DNA of 64,000 nt. Origin: DATJFH01 sp035495815 (GTDB lineage Bacteria; Acidobacteriota; Terriglobia; Bryobacterales; Bryobacteraceae). The first letter of the stretch is position 1. Every line of letters begins with the position of its first letter. The stretch lies in the NCBI GenBank assembly GCA_035495815.1, contig DATJFH010000056.1, forward strand, positions 1 through 64,000, in the 5' to 3' direction. Below the pieces are notes generated by a model, which searched no databases, had not been told where the DNA came from, and saw only the letters and a list, made by a program, of their open reading frames with translations. Position numbers and translations under genes: made by a program. Positions 8,560 to 15,826 of the stretch are shown one piece after another.

Positions 8560-9867
8560 TCAGCGTGTATTCTCAAGTATCGCGCCGTACGGGTTGGACT
8601 CAAAGACGCCGCCCTCATATATTTTTCTGCCGCGCAGGAATGTCGCCTCGACAGCGCCTGGAAAATTCTCGATGCGATAGGGGGTGAGCTTGTGACGGTG
8701 TTCGAGAGCCGCCGGCAGGCCTTGCGGATTCCAGATGACAATATCCGCGTCGCATCCGGCCGCGATGGCGCCTTTCCTGCCGTGGAGTCCCGCCAGCCGG
8801 GCGGGAGCCTCCGACATCCAGCGCGGGATGCATGCGGCGGGCGCCAGGTTCCAGAGAATCGACAGACTGTGCTGCAGGGACGCGATTCCGCCCCACGCGG
8901 CGGCGAAATCGCCGGATTTCATTCCGGGCGGGCAGGGCGAATGATCGGTCGCCACCAGGTCGATGACGCCTTCGTGCAGGGCGGCCAGCAGTCGCCCGGC
9001 GTTTTCCCGTCCGCGGATGGGCGGAGCGCATTTGAAACGCGTCGCCCCGTCGGGGATGTCCTCCGCCGCCAGGGCCAGATAGTGCGGGCAGGTTTCGACG
9101 GTAATCGGTAAGCCCTCGGCGCGGGCTTCGCGGATCATGGGGACGGCGTCCGCCGACGACAGGTGCACGATGTGAATCCGTGTCCCGAATTCGCGCGAGC
9201 CCCGGATCAGCGCCGCAATCGCTTCCAGCTCGGCTTCGCCAGGCCGCGAATCCAGGTAATTCCGGTACACGCGCGGATCGCCGATGAGCGGGCGCAGGGC
9301 TTGCGGCCACTCGGCATGAACCAGCAGCGTGGCGCCCAGCCGCGCCAATTCCGGCAGCGCCTCCCACAACTCGGCCTCGCTGACGTTCCGGAATTCCTCT
9401 ACGCCCGACGGACTGAGAAAGCATTTGAATCCGCGCACGCCGGCTTCGAGCAGAGGGGCCAGTTGAGCCGTATTGCCGGGGACCACGCCGCCCCAGAAAC
9501 CGGTGTCCACCCAAAGCTGTCCGCGGGCCGCGGCGAGCTTGGCGCCGAAACCTTCGACCGACGTCGTGGCCGGCACGGAGTTCAACGGCATGTCGATCAA
9601 AGTAGTGACGCCTCCCGCCGCAGCCGCGCGTGTGGCTGTTCGGAAGCCCTCCCATTCGGTGCGGCCGGGCTCGTTAATGTGGACGTGTGTATCCACCAGG
9701 CCGGGAAGAACGGGCAGATCTTCGGCTTCGAAAACCGGGCAGTCCGCCTCTTGGTCGTAGGGATGAACGGAATCGATCCGGCCGCCGGCGATGTGGATGG
9801 AACACGGCGCGGGGCCTGACGGTAGATAAACTCTTCGGCCGCGAATGATGAGTTCGGCGGAAGCCAA
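8560..9867 (-). CDS. allB: Allantoinase
   Basis: Cyclic amidohydrolase that opens allantoin to allantoate. 435 residues, usual length. The binuclear metal site is complete: DTHVHIN near residue 58, the carbamylated Lys in GFKCFLSPS, LVHAE, HIVHLSS and ATDHSP. The start is TTG, only 3 bases after the stop of the cold-shock protein gene, and the fusion gene follows after 6 bases, so all are probably on one mRNA. Dihydropyrimidinase or dihydroorotase are the alternatives, but the neighbours settle it. Confidence 0.95.
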   Translation of the reverse strand: MASAELIIRGRRVYLPSGPAPCSIHIAGGRIDSVHPYDQEADCPVFEAEDLPVLPGLVDTHVHINEPGRTEWEGFRTATRAAAAGGVTTLIDMPLNSVPATTSVEGFGAKLAAARGQLWVDTGFWGGVVPGNTAQLAPLLEAGVRGFKCFLSPSGVEEFRNVSEAELWEALPELARLGATLLVHAEWPQALRPLIGDPRVYRNYLDSRPGEAELEAIAALIRGSREFGTRIHIVHLSSADAVPMIREARAEGLPITVETCPHYLALAAEDIPDGATRFKCAPPIRGRENAGRLLAALHEGVIDLVATDHSPCPPGMKSGDFAAAWGGIASLQHSLSILWNLAPAACIPRWMSEAPARLAGLHGRKGAIAAGCDADIVIWNPQGLPAALEHRHKLTPYRIENFPGAVEATFLRGRKIYEGGVFESNPYGAILENTR

Positions 9868-9870
9868 TGG

Positions 9871-10317
9871 CTAGGACGCCGCGGGTGGCTCGGGTGGTTC
9901 GGGCGGAGGCGGGACGCGCAGACTGGTGGCCGCCGTTTTTCCAGTTCGGTCCATGCCCACTTCGTACAGAATCTTGGAGCCCGGGGCAAGATCGGCGGCA
10001 GAGCCCTCCGTCAGCCGCGAAATGTGAAAGAAGACGTCCTTGCCGCCGCTCTCGGGCCGGATGAATCCGAACCCCTTGTCTTCGAAATACTTGACGATCG
10101 AACCCATTTGTTCCCCCGAGGTCCACGAAGTGGCGCCCTCGGATCCCACCGCGGGCTGTCCGGAGGAGGGACGGCTGGTCTTGTCGCCGACGCCCTGCTT
10201 GAGCAGAGCCATATCGTCTTCGGTCAGTTCGGCGTCTGAAATTCTGTCCGTGGGAATCTTGAGATTGGGATTTTTCTTGCGGGCTTCTTCAAAAAGCCGT
10301 TTCTGTCTGGCGTTCAA
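9871..10317 (-). CDS. Cold-shock domain protein with N-terminal extension
   Basis: 148 residues. A cold-shock domain covers about residues 70-135 with RNP1 (KGFGFIRP) and RNP2 (DVFFHIS). The first 65 residues form a charged, low-complexity extension not found in the usual 66-70 residue CspA; the C-terminus ends in a Pro/Glu stretch. It probably binds single-stranded RNA. The start is TTG at 10317. The allantoinase gene begins 3 bases after its stop, so this RNA-binding protein heads the urate operon; whether it regulates it is unknown. Confidence 0.85.
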   Translation of the reverse strand: MNARQKRLFEEARKKNPNLKIPTDRISDAELTEDDMALLKQGVGDKTSRPSSGQPAVGSEGATSWTSGEQMGSIVKYFEDKGFGFIRPESGGKDVFFHISRLTEGSAADLAPGSKILYEVGMDRTGKTAATSLRVPPPPEPPEPPAAS

Positions 10318-10368
10318 AAGCTATTCCTCATCACCTGAACATGCCACAAAATCGTGCCAAGCGGGGAA

Positions 10369-10599
10369 TCACTCGGCTGCCGGCGCCGGCGCTACCTTTG
10401 CTTTGCGTGCCCGCGATGCGCGTTTTTCGACGGGCGCCGCACGATCGCTCTTCTTGAGCGAGGTGATTACCATGGGAGTTACGAATTTCTTCTCGCCGTG
10501 ATCGTCGAATTTGATGACCATGCGTTCGTCATTGCTGGAAATAACAGTCCCTAAACCGAATTTCTGGTGTTCAACCTGCGCGCCTTGATTGAAGGCCAT
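10369..10599 (-). CDS. Small Tudor-like domain protein (PcrA/UvrD C-terminus type)
   Basis: 76 residues. The N-terminal part (GAQVEHQKFGLGTVIS...MVIKFDDHGEKKFV) matches the small barrel that ends PcrA/UvrD helicases and binds RNA polymerase. The C-terminal 25 residues are Lys/Ala/Pro-rich. I chose ATG 10599, which has GGGAG 11 bases upstream; an in-frame ATG at 10617 lies inside an inverted repeat. It stands alone, with no helicase domain, and is 51 bases upstream of the cold-shock gene on the same strand. Confidence 0.7.
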   Translation of the reverse strand: MAFNQGAQVEHQKFGLGTVISSNDERMVIKFDDHGEKKFVTPMVITSLKKSDRAAPVEKRASRARKAKVAPAPAAE

Positions 10600-10612
10600 A
10601 CGAAATAATACT

Positions 10613-10633
10613 CCCATGTAAGTATAACATGGG
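10613..10633. promoter_or_regulatory. Inverted repeat in divergent promoter region
   Basis: A perfect 7-base inverted repeat, CCCATGT, seven bases, ACATGGG, in the 90-base gap between the minus-strand Tudor/urate genes and the plus-strand subtilases. The spacer reads TATACT on the minus strand (10626-10621), a good -10 element for the urate operon, and TATAAC on the plus strand. No convincing -35 was found on either side. A repressor bound here could control both directions; this is inference from position. Confidence 0.35.
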
Positions 10634-10689
10634 ATTCGGACACACCTTCGCCGCGCGCTTGAAACGCCCGCTCTGACCGGAAACCGAAG

Positions 10690-13428
10690 ATGCACCTCAG
10701 CCGTCTACGATCGTTCATGCTGTTACAGGCCCGCGATGAAATCGCTTCAGCGGCGGCGCCGCGGGCGAATGCGCACCGGTGGACCCGGACAGGTAGGGCA
10801 GGCGCTTTCGCCGGCTGCGCCGCCGCGAAAGCCGTCATCTCCGCGGGACTGCTTCTCCTCGCGCTGTTGGCTATCCTCCAGACCGCCCAAGCCCAAACCC
10901 GCGGCGAATATGCCGTCGTGCTGGCTGGTCCGCCGCTGGCGCGGCAGGCGCACAGCCGGAAGGAGGTTCTGGCTTCCTCCCCGGCCGTCATCCGGCGCTC
11001 TCAAACGGCGCTCCGGCGGTTGCTCGATACACGCGGCATTCGGGTACGCGGAACGGCCCACACGCTGGTCAACGCGATTTTCGTAAGCGCTTCGGGCGAG
11101 GAAGCCGAAATGCTGCGGACGCTGCCGGGAGTCCGGCGAGTGGAATATTTTTCGCCCCTCAAGCGCCAGATGGATCGCGCGTCGGACCTGGTCCGGGCGC
11201 CGGCGGCTTGGGAAGCGCTGGGCGGCGAAACCAGCGCCGGCGCGGGAATGAAAATCGGAATCATCGACACCGGCATCGACCAGAACCATCCCGGTTTCCG
11301 CGATGACTCCCTGGCGATTCCCGACGGATATCCCAAAGGCGCCGAAGCGGACCTGCCCTACACCAATTCCAAAATCATCGTGGCCCGCAGCTACGTCGGA
11401 TTGCTTTCCGCGCCGGACGACACCTCTCCGCGGGACCGTTCCGGGCACGGAACAGCTTCGGCCATGATTGCCGCCGGCGTTCGTAACGCCGGACCCGCTG
11501 GGACCATCGCCGGCGTGGCGCCGAAAGCGTTTCTCGGGAATTACAAAGTTTTCGGCTCCCGGGGCGTGAACGATACGACTTCCACACTAGTCCTGGTCAA
11601 AGCTCTCGAAGACGCCCTCGCCGACGGAATGGACGTGGTCGCGCTGCCGCTCGGCGCCCCCCCTTCCTACAGCCCCTCGGCCCGGGACTGCGGAGAAAAC
11701 AGGCAGACAGCCTGCGATCTCCGGGCCGAAGCGGTCGAAAACGCCGCCCGCCTGGGGCTGGTGACGGTGGTCCCCGCCGGCAATCACGGCTTTGCCGGGC
11801 TCAACTATCCCACACTCAATACCATCAACTCCCCCGGGACGGCGCCATCCGCGATCACCGTCGGCGCGTCCACCAATGCGCACCTGTTTTTTGCGTCGGT
11901 GACGGCGGCGGGCCAGCGATACATCGCCTTGTTCGGTGACGGTCCGAAGCCCGCTCCCACGCTGGCCGCTCCCGTGCGCGATGTCTCCCGGCTTGGCAAC
12001 AACGGTCTGGCCTGCCAGCCGCTCGGGGCCGGATCGCTCTCCGGCGCCATCGCCCTGGTAGCGCGGGGCGAGTGCGATTTCTTCGATAAGGTCGCGAATT
12101 CCCAGCGCGCCGGCGCCGTCGGCGTCATCATTTACCAATATGAAGGCGAGGAGGGGGTGTTCAGTCCGGCGCAACTGGCCGGCACGGGAATTCCCGCGGT
12201 CCTGATCGGCTCCACCGGTGGTCTCGCGATCCGGAACCTGGCCCGCGCGCAGCCGGATTCCACCGTCACCCTGGACGCCACGCTCGCGCCTGCCGCGACT
12301 ACGCCGAACCGGATCGCCGACTTCTCTTCCCACGGGCCGTCCATCGGCGACGTATCCAAATTCGAGGCGCCGATCAAACCCGAACTCGTAGCCGTCGGGC
12401 AGGACGTCTATACCGCCACACAGTCGCTCGATCCGAAGGGCGATCTGTACGACCCGGCCGGCTACACGGCCGCGCAGGGCACAAGCTTTGCCGTATCCAT
12501 GGTGGCTGGCGCTGTGGCGCTCGTGAAGCAGCGTAATCCCACCTTCAGCGCGGCCCAGCTCAAGTCGGCGGTAGTCAACACCGCGGCCGGCGAAGTAAAC
12601 GACGAGGCTGGGCGCGCGCGCGTGACTGCGGCCGGCGCCGGGAAGCTCAACGTCGCGGCCGCCGTCCGGACCACCGCGACCGTGGAGCCGGCCACGCTGT
12701 CGATCGGCCTGATCGGCCCGGGCACGCTCCCGGTGGGACTGGCGCTGAAAATAACCAACACCGCCGCCTCGTCCGCGACTTTCGATCTCGCGGTCTCGCC
12801 GCTCGATACCGACGAGCGGGCGCAACTCACGATCTCGCCGTCGAGCGTGCAGCTGGAACCCGGGCAGACAACCACGGCAACCGTCCGCCTTGCCGGCAGC
12901 CAGCCGTCTCCGGGCAGCTACAGCGGCGCGATTACGATTCAAGGCGGCGGCGCCGACCTGCGCGTTCCGTACCTCTACCTGGTCGGCAGCGGCGCCGGCG
13001 CGGACCTGGTTCCGGTCGCGGGCATCGACGGCGTCTCCGGTGTTCCGGGGGAAACCGGGCTGTTGCTGTCGTTCAAGCTGATCGACCGCTTCGGCGTTCC
13101 CGTGCCGAACGCGCCGGTGCTGTTCCGCGTGGTCTCCGGCGGCGGCCGCATCGCTCTCGGCGACGCCAGCACGGACGTCTTCGGTATTGCGGCCGCGCTG
13201 GTGGACCTGGGGCCGCTGGTGGGCGAGCAGCAGTTCAGCGCGCAAGCCGCCGGCCTGACGCTGGATTTTTTTGCCCGGGTTCAGCCTCCGGCCGCCGGCA
13301 GCAATCGCGCGACGTTTCCACTTGTAAATAAGGAAAATGGAGGGAGCCCGGCGCCGCCGGAACCTCCGGGCGAAGGGCGGGTTATACATGGTATGGAGGC
13401 GCGCCCGATGCGGGTGCGGGTCCGCTAG
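10690..13428 (+). CDS. Secreted subtilisin-like serine protease 1
   Basis: 912 residues. The N-terminus is unusually long: about 45 polar residues precede the hydrophobic stretch AVISAGLLLLALLAILQ, so the start may be wrong or the signal atypical; ATGs at 10690 and 10717 are available. Then come an I9-type propeptide, the S8 catalytic domain with Asp in IGIIDTGID and His in SGHGTAS, a PA domain inserted before the Ser, Ser in QGTSFAVSM, and two C-terminal Ig-like domains. The Pro that normally follows two residues after GTSxA is replaced by Ser, and the substrate-binding SLG reads PLG, so activity may be altered. First of three tandem subtilases. Confidence 0.9.
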   Translation: MHLSRLRSFMLLQARDEIASAAAPRANAHRWTRTGRAGAFAGCAAAKAVISAGLLLLALLAILQTAQAQTRGEYAVVLAGPPLARQAHSRKEVLASSPAVIRRSQTALRRLLDTRGIRVRGTAHTLVNAIFVSASGEEAEMLRTLPGVRRVEYFSPLKRQMDRASDLVRAPAAWEALGGETSAGAGMKIGIIDTGIDQNHPGFRDDSLAIPDGYPKGAEADLPYTNSKIIVARSYVGLLSAPDDTSPRDRSGHGTASAMIAAGVRNAGPAGTIAGVAPKAFLGNYKVFGSRGVNDTTSTLVLVKALEDALADGMDVVALPLGAPPSYSPSARDCGENRQTACDLRAEAVENAARLGLVTVVPAGNHGFAGLNYPTLNTINSPGTAPSAITVGASTNAHLFFASVTAAGQRYIALFGDGPKPAPTLAAPVRDVSRLGNNGLACQPLGAGSLSGAIALVARGECDFFDKVANSQRAGAVGVIIYQYEGEEGVFSPAQLAGTGIPAVLIGSTGGLAIRNLARAQPDSTVTLDATLAPAATTPNRIADFSSHGPSIGDVSKFEAPIKPELVAVGQDVYTATQSLDPKGDLYDPAGYTAAQGTSFAVSMVAGAVALVKQRNPTFSAAQLKSAVVNTAAGEVNDEAGRARVTAAGAGKLNVAAAVRTTATVEPATLSIGLIGPGTLPVGLALKITNTAASSATFDLAVSPLDTDERAQLTISPSSVQLEPGQTTTATVRLAGSQPSPGSYSGAITIQGGGADLRVPYLYLVGSGAGADLVPVAGIDGVSGVPGETGLLLSFKLIDRFGVPVPNAPVLFRVVSGGGRIALGDASTDVFGIAAALVDLGPLVGEQQFSAQAAGLTLDFFARVQPPAAGSNRATFPLVNKENGGSPAPPEPPGEGRVIHGMEARPMRVRVR

Positions 13429-13444
13429 AAAAGATTCAGCAAAT

Positions 13445-15808
13445 ATGTCTCCCCGGTTGCAACATCTGATTTTTCTGGTTCCCCTGGCGGCTTCAGCCGC
13501 AGTCCCCGGTCAATATATCGTGGAGCTGGCGGGCGATTCGGTTGCCGCGCACGTCGTCAAACGGGCGCGGACTTTGGGCATTCGAAGCCAGGCTGCCCTC
13601 GATCGCCGCGCGCAGATCCACGAGCAGCGGCGCCCGGTCCGCGCGCGGCTGGAAGAGGCCCAGGCCGAGATTCTGGACGGCCTCGATACGGTAGCCAACG
13701 CCTTCATCGTCCGGATTCCGGACCAGCGCGCGGCGGAGCTTGCCGCGATCCCCGGCGTGTTGAAAGTGTATCCGGTGCGGACCTTCAAGTTGAGCCTGGA
13801 TCACGCGCTGCCGCTGCACCGCGTGCCGGAAGCCTGGCAGCAGGTCGGGCTCGGCGCCGCCGGAGCAGGCATGAAGATCGGCATCATCGACACCGGCGTG
13901 GACGCGCAGCATCCTGGATTTCAGGATCCCTCGCTGCCGATCCCGGCCGGCTTTCCGCGCGGCAACAGTGAAGCCGACCTGGCCTTCACGAACAATAAAG
14001 TGATCGTGGCCCGGAGCTACACCAGCCTGTTCCGCACGCCGGAGACCGACCCGTCTCCGCGAGACCATGTGGGCCACGGGACGGCAACCGCCATGGCGGC
14101 GGCCGGCGTCACCAATACGGGTCCGCTGGCATCCATTACCGGCGTGGCTCCCAAAGCCTACCTGGGAAGTTACAAGGTGTTCGGGACTCCCGGCGTCAAC
14201 GACGGCGCGACCAGCGCGGCGCTGCTCAAGGCGATCGACGACGCGGTGGCGGACGGGATGGATGTCATCAACCTCAGCCTGGGGTCGCTCGAAGCGCCCC
14301 GTGTCGAGGACGACGTGGAGGCGCTGGCTCTCGAGCGCGCCGCCGCATTGGGAGTGCTGATCATGGTGGCGGCCGGCAATGATGGTCCGGACCCCAATAC
14401 CATCAGCTCGCCGGCTACCGCGCCCTCCGTCATCGCGGTGGGGGCATCGAAGAACGACCGTATCTTCGCGGGCAGCGCCAGCGTGGCCGGAGCGAATCCG
14501 GTGCAGGCGGTTCCCCGCTCGGGAGGCGCCGCGCAGAGTCCGGTGGCCGGCCAGTTGGTATCGGTCTCCGGACTCGATCCGAAGGGCTTGGCGTGCGAGC
14601 CGCTCCCCGCCGGGAGCCTGACGGGGAGGGTGGTGCTCATTCTGCGTGGCGACTGCACTTTCGAGCAGAAGCTGAACAACGCGCAGCGGGCAGGCGCGGT
14701 GGCGGCCCTCATCTACACGCAGGAAACCCAGCCCGAACCGGTCACCATGGCGGTGGGAACGGCGACGCTGCCGGCCTCCATGATCGCCTGGTCGGCCGGA
14801 TCCGAGATCGAGCGGCGTCTGGCCCAGAGCCAGTCGCTGCCGGTGACCCTCTCGTTCACCCTGGGGCCGGTCATGACCGCCGCCGACGGGCTGGTCAGCT
14901 TCTCCAGCAAGGGTCCGGGCGTCGGGATGACGATCAAACCGGATCTCGTGTCGGTGGGTACGAACTTCTACACGGCCGCCCAGAACACGGACCGGCGCGG
15001 TGGGCTCTATGACGTCAACGGCTACACTCTGACGCAAGGCACCAGCTTCTCGGCTCCGCTTCTGGCGGGGGCGGCCGCCGTGCTCAAGGCAGCGCGTCCT
15101 GGGCTGACTGCCGCGCAGTACCGCTCGCTTCTGATCAACACGGCCGGCCCCTGGTCGGGAACCGTCCAGCAGACCGGGGCCGGCATCCTGAATCTGAGCG
15201 CGGCGCTGCGGGCGTCGTCCGCGGCGGCGCCCGTTTCGCTCAGCTTCGTGTCGAGCAGCGGGACGACTTCGAAGCTCCTGACGATCTCGAACGTCGGACC
15301 GGCCGCCGCCACATTCCGGCTTGTGGTTGCGCCTTCGTCCGGAGGACCGGCGCCGGTTTTGAGCGCCGATTCAATCCGTCTCGAGCCCGGCGGATCGACG
15401 CAAGTCATGGTCAACTTCAACGGAGCGATCCCGCTGCCCGGCCAGTACGAAGGCTCGATCCGCATCGCCGACACTGCAACCGGTCTCGAGACGCACGTGC
15501 CTTACTGGTGCGCCGTCTCCACCGGAACAGCCGCCTTCATCACCCTGCTCGACGTCACCCGCAACGGCGCTCCAGGGCGCACCGTCAGCGACGCGGTGCT
15601 GTTCCGGGTGACCGACGCTTTCGGCATTCCCGTGACAAGTTCGACGCCTCTGGTGAGCGTCTCGGGCGACGCTCAAATCATCAGCGTGAATTCGCGGGAC
15701 CGCAGCATCCCGGGCGCCTACGGCATCACCATTCGCCTCGGTACCCAGCGCGGCGCCAACGTGATCCAGATCCAATCCGGCGGCCTGCTCCGGGAAGTGA
15801 CGATTTGA
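13445..15808 (+). CDS. Secreted subtilisin-like serine protease 2
   Basis: 787 residues from ATG 13445, chosen because a clean signal peptide (LQHLIFLVPLAASAAVPG) begins there; the frame is open upstream to 13337 but that part overlaps protease 1 and is not signal-like. Order: I9-type propeptide, Asp in IGIIDTGVD (about 149), His in VGHGTATAM, canonical NLSLGS substrate strand, oxyanion Asn in AAGND, inserted PA domain, Ser in QGTSFSAPL, then C-terminal Ig-like domains. All catalytic features are intact, unlike its two neighbours. It follows protease 1 by 16 bases and precedes protease 3 by 18 bases. Confidence 0.93.
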   Translation: MSPRLQHLIFLVPLAASAAVPGQYIVELAGDSVAAHVVKRARTLGIRSQAALDRRAQIHEQRRPVRARLEEAQAEILDGLDTVANAFIVRIPDQRAAELAAIPGVLKVYPVRTFKLSLDHALPLHRVPEAWQQVGLGAAGAGMKIGIIDTGVDAQHPGFQDPSLPIPAGFPRGNSEADLAFTNNKVIVARSYTSLFRTPETDPSPRDHVGHGTATAMAAAGVTNTGPLASITGVAPKAYLGSYKVFGTPGVNDGATSAALLKAIDDAVADGMDVINLSLGSLEAPRVEDDVEALALERAAALGVLIMVAAGNDGPDPNTISSPATAPSVIAVGASKNDRIFAGSASVAGANPVQAVPRSGGAAQSPVAGQLVSVSGLDPKGLACEPLPAGSLTGRVVLILRGDCTFEQKLNNAQRAGAVAALIYTQETQPEPVTMAVGTATLPASMIAWSAGSEIERRLAQSQSLPVTLSFTLGPVMTAADGLVSFSSKGPGVGMTIKPDLVSVGTNFYTAAQNTDRRGGLYDVNGYTLTQGTSFSAPLLAGAAAVLKAARPGLTAAQYRSLLINTAGPWSGTVQQTGAGILNLSAALRASSAAAPVSLSFVSSSGTTSKLLTISNVGPAAATFRLVVAPSSGGPAPVLSADSIRLEPGGSTQVMVNFNGAIPLPGQYEGSIRIADTATGLETHVPYWCAVSTGTAAFITLLDVTRNGAPGRTVSDAVLFRVTDAFGIPVTSSTPLVSVSGDAQIISVNSRDRSIPGAYGITIRLGTQRGANVIQIQSGGLLREVTI

Positions 15809-15826
15809 CGGAGATATCCTACGGAC

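Noticed and set aside
7561..9111. 516-residue open frame on the plus strand
   Set aside because: Antisense to the allantoicase fusion and allantoinase genes, whose motifs are unambiguous.
11587..13389. 600-residue open frame on the minus strand
   Set aside because: Antisense shadow of subtilase 1; no recognisable domain.
13493..15037. 514-residue open frame on the minus strand
   Set aside because: Antisense shadow of subtilase 2; residue usage is the mirror of a GC-rich gene.
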